NCBI GenBank assembly: GCA_018377375.1
Contig: JAGZZN010000030.1
Coordinates: 1-21,763 of the forward strand
DNA: 21,763 nucleotides
Direction: 5' to 3'
Source of the DNA: Streptococcus parasanguinis
GTDB lineage: Bacteria; Bacillota; Bacilli; Lactobacillales; Streptococcaceae
The notes under the pieces were generated by a model that was not told the origin of the DNA, ran no database searches, and was given only the letters and a program-made list of their open reading frames with translations. Shown piece by piece: positions 15,135 to 21,763 of the stretch. A program made the position numbers and the translations under genes. Each line of letters starts with the position of its first letter. Position 1 is the stretch's first letter.

Positions 15135-17297
15135 TTATTTTTTGACAAAAACATATTGTTTGCTGAGGAAATCTCCCTGGGGAAGAACGACGGTTAAGCC
15201 GGCATACATGAGCTCAGCTCCTGAATAGACTTGGTTGGTCCCTTCTAAGCTATAGAGCGCATCTTCTTCCAAACCTTTGAGCTTCAGAGTCGTCTCGATC
15301 TCCTCAACTGTTGATAAGACCCTTACATAGGTTACAACCGTACGATCTTGATAAGTGAACTGGACGGCTGCTTGATTGCTACCATGACCTGGATTGATCA
15401 AGCGGTAGTGTTTTCCGAATTGGACAAGGGGTCGAATCGTTTTGTAATGAGCGACTTGAGCTGCAATCCTATCCAACTCTTCTTGAGAAAGACTGGTCAG
15501 ATCCAATTCGTAGCCTAGATTTCCCATCATGGCTACATGGCCACGTGTTTCTAGTGGTGTGATCCGTCCCATCTGGTGATTTGGCACCGCTGATACGTGA
15601 GCTCCCATAGAAATGGTAGGATAGAGGTAGCTAGAACCGTACTGGATCGGAAGTCTGGCAATGGCATCCGTATTGTCACTCGCCCATACCTGCGGGAAGT
15701 AACGCATCATACCCAGGTCATTGCGACCACCACCACCGGAGCAAGACTCAAAGAGGATGTTCTCGTACTTCTCTGTTAAGGAAGAAACCACTTCATAGAG
15801 ACCTAAGATATAAGCATGGGATTGCATCTTGGTTTCCAGATAGGTTTTCCCATTTCCAAGCTTGGTGATATTGCGGTTCATATCCCATTTGATATAGTCG
15901 ATCTCATGGTTTGCAAGCAAGTCATCCAAGACCTGCTTGATATAAGAAACCACTTCTTTATTTGCGAAATCGAGTACTAGTTGATTCCGTGAATAGGTGT
16001 GTTCGTAGCCTGGGACTTGAATAGCCCAGTCTGGATGAGCCCGGTAGAGGTCGCTATCAACAGAAATCATTTCTGGCTCCACCCAAAGGCCAAATTGAAG
16101 TCCCTTGTCATGGATGCCTTGGATCAATGCTGCTAGACTTCCACCTAATTTTTCTTCATTGACGGTCCAATCACCAAGGGCCCGATTGTCATCATAACGA
16201 TTGCCAAACCAGCCATCATCAAGAACAAAGAGTTCGATCCCCACTTTTTGAGCTTCGTCTGCTAGCTCCAATAATTTGTCTTTCTTGAAATCAAAGTAGG
16301 TCGCTTCCCAGTTGTTGATAAGAATTGGGCGTTCTTTATGGGCAAAGGGACTAGGAATGATATGGTTTTGGACAAATGCTTGACTCTCTTGACTGAGACC
16401 GGTCAAGCCCTCATGTGAGTATGTGATCATGGCCACTGGCGTATCAAAGCTATGATTTGGTTCCAATTCCCAAGCGAAGTTTTCAGGATTGATCCCCAAT
16501 CCAACCCGAACTTCATTGAGTTGATTTTTCTGAACAAATCCTTCAAAATTCCCACTGTAGAGCAGTTGGAAAGCCAGAGCAGAGCCCGCATCTTCAGTCA
16601 CTTCATGATCGGCAAGAATAAGAGCTGGGGTCTGGGCGTGTCCAGAAGCACCACGGTTGGAGCTGATGGAGAAGATTCCTTGCTCCACTTGCTGACGGCG
16701 AACTGTTTTTTCTCTCGCATAGGCTCCTTGCAGAGTGATGATATCGTAATCACCTACTGGGACATCGGCCAACACACTAAGAGCCTTGTGGATTACGACA
16801 TTTTCATCACTACAGTTTTCAATCTTTGAGAAGCTAGTGATGGTTGCCCGATCTTCGTAGGCTGTGTAATAGAGGGTCAAACGCAGGGCTGCTTGATCAT
16901 CTTCAAAGACCAGTGCCAAGGTTTCAGCCTGATCTACTGAGTGAGGGTTCGGAAGACCGGCCGCCTCAACACTGCCAGAGTAGATATTGGCTCCGACATA
17001 AAGGAAATCCGTCACCTCTGTAACGCCGTGCTGGATCTGAATAGACGGCTTTCGAAAATCTCCTAGTCCGTGCTGTCCCAAGACCTGTCGCTGGGTATCT
17101 AGACTAAAAGTTCGATTGTCAGGTGTTGGATTTCCAGCGAAAGCATGGTCCTTCTCATGCACCGTATTGGAAAAATGATAGGACGGAATCGGACGTCCCA
17201 AATGCTTGAGCATCAGGTAGCCATCTCGATTTTCAAGGATGAGGCTCAGTCCCTTACTTTCTACATAGAACAAATTTTGTTCGATACGAATTACCAT
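15135..17297 (-). CDS. aga: Alpha-galactosidase (GH36)
   Basis: A cytoplasmic enzyme of 720 residues that removes alpha-1,6-galactose from raffinose, melibiose and stachyose. The catalytic nucleophile is Asp472 in KWDMNR. The acid/base region SDNTDA (about 540-545), the VLDDGWF motif and the CSGGGGR motif are all present. A longer frame starts at 17309, but that ATG lies beside GGAGG (17303-17307), which is the ribosome binding site for the ATG at 17297 at 5-nt spacing. I therefore place the start at 17297. It is the first gene of the operon, divergent from msmR across a 160-bp control region. Confidence 0.96.
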   Translation of the reverse strand: MVIRIEQNLFYVESKGLSLILENRDGYLMLKHLGRPIPSYHFSNTVHEKDHAFAGNPTPDNRTFSLDTQRQVLGQHGLGDFRKPSIQIQHGVTEVTDFLYVGANIYSGSVEAAGLPNPHSVDQAETLALVFEDDQAALRLTLYYTAYEDRATITSFSKIENCSDENVVIHKALSVLADVPVGDYDIITLQGAYAREKTVRRQQVEQGIFSISSNRGASGHAQTPALILADHEVTEDAGSALAFQLLYSGNFEGFVQKNQLNEVRVGLGINPENFAWELEPNHSFDTPVAMITYSHEGLTGLSQESQAFVQNHIIPSPFAHKERPILINNWEATYFDFKKDKLLELADEAQKVGIELFVLDDGWFGNRYDDNRALGDWTVNEEKLGGSLAALIQGIHDKGLQFGLWVEPEMISVDSDLYRAHPDWAIQVPGYEHTYSRNQLVLDFANKEVVSYIKQVLDDLLANHEIDYIKWDMNRNITKLGNGKTYLETKMQSHAYILGLYEVVSSLTEKYENILFESCSGGGGRNDLGMMRYFPQVWASDNTDAIARLPIQYGSSYLYPTISMGAHVSAVPNHQMGRITPLETRGHVAMMGNLGYELDLTSLSQEELDRIAAQVAHYKTIRPLVQFGKHYRLINPGHGSNQAAVQFTYQDRTVVTYVRVLSTVEEIETTLKLKGLEEDALYSLEGTNQVYSGAELMYAGLTVVLPQGDFLSKQYVFVKK

Positions 17298-17389
17298 ATC
17301 TTCCTCCATTGGACCCTAAAAATATCACTATGTATTTTTATATTTAGTTCCAATATTTTTCTTTTTTTACATGTCTTTATTTTACGTTA

Positions 17390-17403
17390 TGTAAACGCTT
17401 TCG
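17390..17403. promoter_or_regulatory. cre box between aga and msmR
   Basis: TGTAAACGCTTTCG differs from the cre consensus only at the last base. It lies in the divergent 160-bp region, 93 nt from the aga start and 55 nt from the msmR start, and could repress either or both. I see no clear MsmR direct repeat. An AAAAATA/TATTTTT inverted repeat (17318-17339) lies nearer to aga. Confidence 0.65.
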
Positions 17404-17439
17404 GAAATAGAATTTTGTTGGGCTTATATGGTAAAATGT

Positions 17440-17458
17440 TAGGTAGGAGGTTTACCTA
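17440..17458 (+). promoter_or_regulatory. Ribosome binding site of msmR presented in a hairpin loop
   Basis: TAGGTA (17440-17445) and TACCTA (17453-17458) pair exactly around the loop GGAGGTT, which is the ribosome binding site. The last paired base is the A of the start codon. The stem is only 6 bp, so the effect on translation is uncertain. Confidence 0.4.
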
Positions 17459-18291
17459 TGTTAGTCTTTTCTGAATACCAAACCGACACTATTGATCTAG
17501 CCCTTGATTTTTACGGCTACGAAGATTGCCCCAAGAATTATGAATTTGGTCCTAGCTTTCGAGACAATTTTGTTCTGCATTTTATTACCAAGGGAAAGGG
17601 AGTCTTCCACTTCAATAAAAAAGAAATCCACCTAGAGGCCGGGGATCTCTTTCTTCTCCCCAAAAATAAAGTGACCTACTACAAGGCCGATGCCGAAGAA
17701 CCTTGGTCCTACTACTGGATTGGCATCAGTGGCACCAAGGTGAGTGATTTCATGCGTTTTTCTACCTTGCATGAAAAAGGCTTTTTAAAGAAAACAGAGG
17801 TGGAAACAGAAAAGATCGGCCAGTTTATGGAGCGACTCGTCCACAAGGCAGAGGCTTCGAAAATGACTTCTCACTACCAACTCCACCTTCTCTCGCAGAT
17901 CTATGAACTGCTATTTCTTATCAGTGAAGTGGCTCCCGATATCCATCGGAGCCATCCATCTCCCACCTATCAGCTCTATCTGACCTGCAAGCATGTGATT
18001 GAGACACATTACAATAAAGAGCATCTAAGTATTCAAGAGATCGCTGATGACCTCAATGTCCATCGCTCCTATCTGACAACTATCTTTAAGGAGTTTCACC
18101 AGATCTCTCCCAAGGAATTCTTGCACTCGGTCCGCATGCAGCGTGCCCAACAGTTACTGACCAACACGGACGAAAGCATTAAGATTGTAGCTTACTCGGT
18201 GGGCTTTTCGGATCCCCTCTATTTTTCAAAGGCTTTTAAGGCCTATAGCCAACTTACTCCTAGCCAATATCGTAGCAAACATAAAATTTAG
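17458..18291 (+). CDS. msmR: AraC-family activator of the msm/raf operon
   Basis: A 277-residue regulator. The N-terminal cupin-like sugar-sensing domain (about 15-140) includes LHFITKGKGVFHF and GDLFLLPKNKVTYY. The C-terminal AraC double helix-turn-helix (about 175-275) includes LSIQEIADDLNVHRSYLTTIFKEF and the signature IVAYSVGFSDPLYFSKAFK. It lies divergent from aga, the usual place for MsmR/RafR, which activates the operon in response to raffinose or melibiose. It is followed by galR; its stop codon is inside the putative galR operator. Confidence 0.92.
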   Translation: MLVFSEYQTDTIDLALDFYGYEDCPKNYEFGPSFRDNFVLHFITKGKGVFHFNKKEIHLEAGDLFLLPKNKVTYYKADAEEPWSYYWIGISGTKVSDFMRFSTLHEKGFLKKTEVETEKIGQFMERLVHKAEASKMTSHYQLHLLSQIYELLFLISEVAPDIHRSHPSPTYQLYLTCKHVIETHYNKEHLSIQEIADDLNVHRSYLTTIFKEFHQISPKEFLHSVRMQRAQQLLTNTDESIKIVAYSVGFSDPLYFSKAFKAYSQLTPSQYRSKHKI

Positions 18292-18305
18292 TAAAATTTT
18301 ATTTC
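18288..18305. promoter_or_regulatory. Putative GalR operator upstream of galR
   Basis: TTTAGTAAAATTTTATTT, identical to the galK-proximal site, begins in the last bases of msmR and reaches the poor -35 region (18302-18307) of the galR promoter. This supports autoregulation of galR. Confidence 0.65.
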
Positions 18306-18330
18306 TTTTTACTATTTTTTAGAGTATACT
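18302..18330 (+). promoter_or_regulatory. galR promoter
   Basis: -10 TATACT (18325-18330) with a weak -35 TTTCTT (18302-18307) 17 bp upstream. Start point about 20 nt before the galR ATG. The ribosome binding site is AAAGGA. Confidence 0.55.
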
Positions 18331-18358
18331 GGAAGTAGAAATCAATAAAGGATGAACT

Positions 18359-19366
18359 ATGGCAACGATTAAAGACATTGCGGAAAAAGCAGGCGTTTCT
18401 CAAGCAACGGTCTCTCGCGTCCTCAACCAGGATATGACCTTATCGGTTAGTGAAGACACGCGCAGTCGGATTCTTCGCATCGCCGAGGACCTGCATTACC
18501 AAAAGAAAAGCCGCAAAACAGCGCCTCAACCAGTTGAGGATTTTCATAAAATCGTCATTTTTGAATGGTACACGCGCGAAGAAGAATTAGATGACCTCTA
18601 CTACTATGCCATTCGGATGGGGTTAGAAAAACAAGCCCAGGAATTAGGCTATGAGATCTTTCGTATCTTCAATAATGACGATTGGTCCTTGATTCAAGAG
18701 GCAGACGGCATCGTCGCTCTTGGGAAATTCAGTCCTAAAACCATTCGAGATCTAGAAAGCTACAGCAAACCCCTGATTTTTGTCGATAGCAATACCCTCT
18801 ATTTAGGGCATTCCTGTGTGACGACCGATCTAGAAGATTCTGTCATCACGGCTCTCGAGTATTTCCTTGATCATGGCCACAAGGAGATCGGGCTCTTGGT
18901 CGGGCAGGAAGAGACGGCAGATGCGACACCGCTACAGATGGATCCCCGTCAACGGACCTTTCAACAGTTTCTCACGGAAAAAGGACTTTATGAGGAGCGC
19001 TTTGTCTCTGTTGGGCAATTCTCGACCGAGTCGGGTTATCAGATGATGGAGCAACTGTTTCAAGCATTGGGCGACGACTTGCCAACTGCCTTTTTCATGG
19101 CCAGTGATGCCTTAGCTGTCGGAGCTCTTCGGTCCCTTCAGGAGCACCAAATCGCAGTTCCTGAGCGCGTCAGCCTCATTTCCTTCAATGATACTTCCAT
19201 CGCCAAGTACGTCTTTCCTGCCCTTTCCACAGTGACCGTCTACACGGAAGAAATGGGCAAGCAAGCCATTCAGATGTTGCGGCAGACCTTTCAAGGGAGT
19301 CAACCAAGTGTTCCCTATATGGTCAAATTAGCCACCAAACTGACGATTCGAGATAGCAGTCGCTAG
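18359..19366 (+). CDS. galR: LacI-family repressor, probably GalR
   Basis: A 335-residue LacI/GalR protein. The N-terminal helix-turn-helix MATIKDIAEKAGVSQATVSR (1-20) and hinge RSRILRIAEDLHY are followed by the periplasmic-binding-like effector domain. Length is typical. In several streptococci galR is divergent from galK. Here it lies about 10.9 kb away beside msmR. The putative operator shared by galK and its own promoter supports GalR over a raffinose- or maltose-specific paralogue. Galactose (from Aga) or a galactose phosphate is the likely inducer. birA follows at 8 bp, so the two are co-transcribed. Confidence 0.8.
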   Translation: MATIKDIAEKAGVSQATVSRVLNQDMTLSVSEDTRSRILRIAEDLHYQKKSRKTAPQPVEDFHKIVIFEWYTREEELDDLYYYAIRMGLEKQAQELGYEIFRIFNNDDWSLIQEADGIVALGKFSPKTIRDLESYSKPLIFVDSNTLYLGHSCVTTDLEDSVITALEYFLDHGHKEIGLLVGQEETADATPLQMDPRQRTFQQFLTEKGLYEERFVSVGQFSTESGYQMMEQLFQALGDDLPTAFFMASDALAVGALRSLQEHQIAVPERVSLISFNDTSIAKYVFPALSTVTVYTEEMGKQAIQMLRQTFQGSQPSVPYMVKLATKLTIRDSSR

Positions 19367-19374
19367 GAGGTCCT

Positions 19375-20310
19375 ATGAAAACACACGAAATCCTCTTTCA
19401 AACCCTTTCTCAGGCAGATGATTTTGTCAACGGGGAGCAGCTGGCAAAAGAACTAGGTGTTTCCCGCACCTCTATCTGGAAGGCTATCCAACGGCTAGAA
19501 AAAGATGGGGTCGTTATCGAATCCCTCAAAAAGAAGGGCTACAAACTGGTCTCAGGCGATATTCTGCTACCTGAAGTGATCGCAAGCAATACCCAGTTGA
19601 CCGTGTCCTTGAATGAAGACTGTAGTTCCACCCAATTGGATGCCAAATTAGGCATAGAAAGCCATCAAGAAGGCAAGGCGCTCTACCTGGCCAATTCGCA
19701 GTCCGCTGGAAAAGGCCGCTTTGGTCGTGACTACTACTGCCCCGATCAAGGAGGCATCTATATGTCCCTTCACCTCAAACCTCAACTGCCACCTGCGGAG
19801 CTCCCCCCATATACCCTCATGGTCGCTGGAGCCATCTACAAGGCTATTAAAAACCTGACCCTGATCGATATCGATATCAAGTGGGTCAATGATATTTACT
19901 ACCGCCATAAAAAAATTGGGGGAATCCTCACCGAAGCTATCACCTCGATTGAAACCGGTCTTGTCACGGATGTCATTATCGGAGTCGGTCTCAATTTAGC
20001 CATCCCTACTTTCCCAGAAGAGCTAGAAAGTAAGGCTGGTTCCTTATTTGAAGGACCTTGTCCCATCACCCGCAATGACCTCATCAGTGAGATCTGGAAA
20101 GAATTCTTCCAAACGGATGTCGATGAACTGGTCTACCTCTATAAAGAACGCTCCTTGGTCCTAGGAAGAACTGTCACTTTTGAGCAAAATCAGCAGACCT
20201 ATCAAGGCCTCGCCAAAGATATCTCTGATACCGGCCAACTCTTGGTCCAATTAGACAAGCAAGAAGAAATCTGGCTCAATAGCGGCGAAATCTCCTTGAC
20301 CAAATGGTGA
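19375..20310 (+). CDS. birA: Bifunctional biotin ligase / biotin repressor
   Basis: A 311-residue class II biotin-protein ligase. The N-terminal winged helix (about 1-60, with QLAKELGVSRTSIWKAIQRL) suggests DNA binding as well. The ligase domain carries SAGKGRFGRDYY, the biotinyl-AMP loop (GRGRRGR-like, with one substitution), and KWVNDIYYRHKKIGGILTE with the catalytic Lys. A short SH3-like C-terminal domain follows. It attaches biotin to carboxylase carrier proteins. It has no metabolic link to raffinose that I can see. Ribosome binding site GGAGG starts right after the galR stop. Confidence 0.93.
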   Translation: MKTHEILFQTLSQADDFVNGEQLAKELGVSRTSIWKAIQRLEKDGVVIESLKKKGYKLVSGDILLPEVIASNTQLTVSLNEDCSSTQLDAKLGIESHQEGKALYLANSQSAGKGRFGRDYYCPDQGGIYMSLHLKPQLPPAELPPYTLMVAGAIYKAIKNLTLIDIDIKWVNDIYYRHKKIGGILTEAITSIETGLVTDVIIGVGLNLAIPTFPEELESKAGSLFEGPCPITRNDLISEIWKEFFQTDVDELVYLYKERSLVLGRTVTFEQNQQTYQGLAKDISDTGQLLVQLDKQEEIWLNSGEISLTKW

Positions 20311-20322
20311 AATCACCTATAG

Positions 20323-20352
20323 AAAAAAGCCACCTGATGGTGGCTTTTTTTA
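20323..20352. terminator. Bidirectional terminator between birA and the kinase gene
   Basis: A near-ideal hairpin, AAAAAAGCCACC (20323-20334) with GGTGGCTTTTTT (20339-20350) and loop TGAT. The A/T arms give a T tract on both strands, so it ends both the msmR-galR-birA transcript and the convergent kinase transcript. It overlaps the kinase stop codon by 3 nt. Confidence 0.92.
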
Positions 20353-21675
20353 TTCTTGTGGCTCCTTGGGCAGCTCCATACGGAAGCGCAAGCCCATAGC
20401 CGTTTTGTCAAATTGGTAGGCCAGTTCTTCATGGTCTAGCAAGTGTTGGACCACAAAGAGTCCCAAGCCACCTTCCTTCTTCTGACGGCTAGCGGTCATT
20501 GGCATCTCAGCAGTCTCTACCATTTCCTGGCTGGTGTTTTCAACCGCCAAGTGCGTCCCTTCCTCTTCGAGGCGGAGCTGGATCTCTCCACCGGCATCCG
20601 AATGCTTAACGGCATTACTGATGACATTAGAGAGGACCAATTTTAGAATCGCTGGGTCCATATAGACAGCTTTGTCAGGGATCTGATTGTCAATCATGAG
20701 CGAGCGAGATTGAGCCAAGACCTTGTACTGATCAAGGATCTGCTCTACGACCTGATCCAGCTGGATCCATTCCTTGTCTCCGGCCAATTCTTGGACAGAG
20801 GACAGGGACAGGATTTCTAGGACGATCTGGTTCATCTCATCGACGATATCGAGGGAGACCGACAGGTAGCGGTCCCGGTCCTTGTAGCGGCCAATCTTAT
20901 CCCGCATATTTTCTAGGATAATCTTCAAGCTGGCTAGAGGCGTCTTGAGCTCATGCGAAGCTCCACGTAGGAATTCGACCTTCATCTGCTCCAACTTCAG
21001 ATTTTCCTGTTTCTGCTGCTCTAGATTGTCGATCACTTCTAGGAGATGGTGATAGAGGTCGTTGATCTGTTGCTTGATAACGCCGATCTCATCCTGCGAA
21101 TGAATGGGAAGACTGGCTGTCCGATCCAAGCGCTTCATCCGCTTGGTCATCTGCTTGATCTCCAGGATCGGAGCAGAAATCAGGCGGGCATAGAGATAGG
21201 AAGCAATCACTGACAGGACAAAGGAAGCAAGAAGACTATAGGGAAGAAAGCCCAGACTGATGTCTCGCGCTTCCTTTTGGGAATCGACAGTTGCTAAGAA
21301 TTGCAAGGTCAAGTCCTTCCCCTCTTTAGTCTGGATCTTTCGCTCCTCAATGACCAGGGAATTGTTCTGGCTATCCGGGTTCAGGAGCAAGTCATCCTTG
21401 ACCTCTAGGGCATTTTGTTTTTCCTTGCCCTTGATCGAGACCTTGATATCATTGGTCTTGGAATAAAGGTCGATGACCGACTCAATAGTTCCTTCTTTCT
21501 GGCCTTGAAAACTCTTAGCCAAGGCCTGTGATTTCTTCAAAATCGTCTGGCGCTGGGACTCGATATAGGTCGATGGGAAAATAAAGTAAACCGAAGCATG
21601 TAGAAGGATGACTAAGCCACTAAAAAGGGCAAAGGTGATCAGAAAGATCTTTGCAAAGATACTTCGTTTGGTCAT
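20350..21675 (-). CDS. vncS: Sensor histidine kinase, VncS-like
   Basis: A 441-residue membrane kinase. Two membrane segments (about 9-32 and 145-164) bracket an extracellular sensor of about 110 residues, and a HAMP-like linker follows. The dimerisation domain has the phospho-accepting His241 in RGASHELKTPLASLK. The ATPase domain has an N box (SNVISNAVKHSD) and a G box (EGGLGLFVVQHLLDHE). From memory the sequence resembles S. pneumoniae VncS over its whole length, including SFVLSVIASYLYAR-like and SSVQEL stretches; I could not run an alignment. The ATG overlaps the response-regulator stop (ATGA), giving translational coupling. Confidence 0.85.
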   Translation of the reverse strand: MTKRSIFAKIFLITFALFSGLVILLHASVYFIFPSTYIESQRQTILKKSQALAKSFQGQKEGTIESVIDLYSKTNDIKVSIKGKEKQNALEVKDDLLLNPDSQNNSLVIEERKIQTKEGKDLTLQFLATVDSQKEARDISLGFLPYSLLASFVLSVIASYLYARLISAPILEIKQMTKRMKRLDRTASLPIHSQDEIGVIKQQINDLYHHLLEVIDNLEQQKQENLKLEQMKVEFLRGASHELKTPLASLKIILENMRDKIGRYKDRDRYLSVSLDIVDEMNQIVLEILSLSSVQELAGDKEWIQLDQVVEQILDQYKVLAQSRSLMIDNQIPDKAVYMDPAILKLVLSNVISNAVKHSDAGGEIQLRLEEEGTHLAVENTSQEMVETAEMPMTASRQKKEGGLGLFVVQHLLDHEELAYQFDKTAMGLRFRMELPKEPQE

Positions 21676-21763
21676 GGTCTCTCCAATTTATAGCCGACAT
21701 TGCGTACCGTAACGATACAGTCCAGCTCTAGTTTTTTTCGTAGTTCCTTGATATAGACATCGA
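21672..21763 (-). CDS. vncR: OmpR/PhoB-type response regulator, C-terminal end (partial, VncR-like)
   Basis: The last 29 codons of a minus-strand gene running off the window edge, ending in a TGA that overlaps the kinase ATG. The peptide DVYIKELRKKL...VTVRNVGYKLERP is the end of the winged-helix DNA-binding domain of OmpR-family regulators (recognition helix end plus the VRxxGYKL wing). It is the partner of the adjacent kinase. The symbol follows from the kinase assignment. Confidence 0.85.
   Translation of the reverse strand, partial: DVYIKELRKKLELDCIVTVRNVGYKLERP

Overview
The window looks like chromosomal DNA from a viridans-type Streptococcus (mitis/sanguinis groups; species not resolved). 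The evidence is the low-to-moderate GC content, strong AAGGAG-type ribosome binding sites, an LPXTG wall-anchored enzyme, a complete msm/raf raffinose-melibiose locus, Leloir galactose genes, and a histidine kinase that resembles VncS of S. pneumoniae. There are no rRNA or tRNA genes, no insertion sequences and no CRISPR array.

Layout. (1) 1-3100 is AT-rich and accessory in character. It holds degraded C-terminal remnants of a second galE and of a NADAR/YbiA-like protein (both on the minus strand), a plus-strand ABC half-exporter, a gene-poor stretch, and a minus-strand DUF1307/YehR-like lipoprotein. (2) 3109-7487 is a minus-strand galactose operon, galK - HAD phosphatase - galT - galE. It has a near-consensus promoter, two copies of a TAAAATTTTA-centred operator and a cre-like site. 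(3) 7724-10135 is a minus-strand, sortase-anchored GH3 N-acetylhexosaminidase (NagZ-like) whose promoter -35 lies inside a cre box. (4) 10261-17297 is the minus-strand raffinose/multiple-sugar operon aga-msmE-msmF-msmG-gtfA. A 430-bp spacer between msmG and gtfA holds an unusual modular repeat with long hairpins. (5) 17458-20310 is a divergent plus-strand regulatory block: msmR (AraC type), galR (LacI type) and birA. (6) 20350-21763 is a minus-strand two-component system, a VncS-like kinase preceded by the 3' end of its response regulator.

How it works together (inference from families). MsmEFG imports raffinose, melibiose or similar sugars. No ATPase is encoded here, so a shared MsmK-type ATPase elsewhere is expected. 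Aga removes galactose and GtfA phosphorolyses the sucrose left from raffinose. The freed galactose goes through GalK, GalT and GalE. An 18-bp sequence, TTTAGTAAAATTTTATTT, occurs exactly both at the galK promoter and upstream of galR. Together with a third, more palindromic copy 102 bp from the galK-proximal one, it is the best candidate for the GalR operator, with autoregulation and possibly looping. cre boxes at galK, the GH3 gene and the aga/msmR intergenic region point to CcpA control of the whole block.

The items most worth a second look are the modular repeat before gtfA, the translationally coupled HAD phosphatase inside the gal operon, the galE 3'-end duplication flanking the accessory segment, and the large dyad in front of the DUF1307 lipoprotein.
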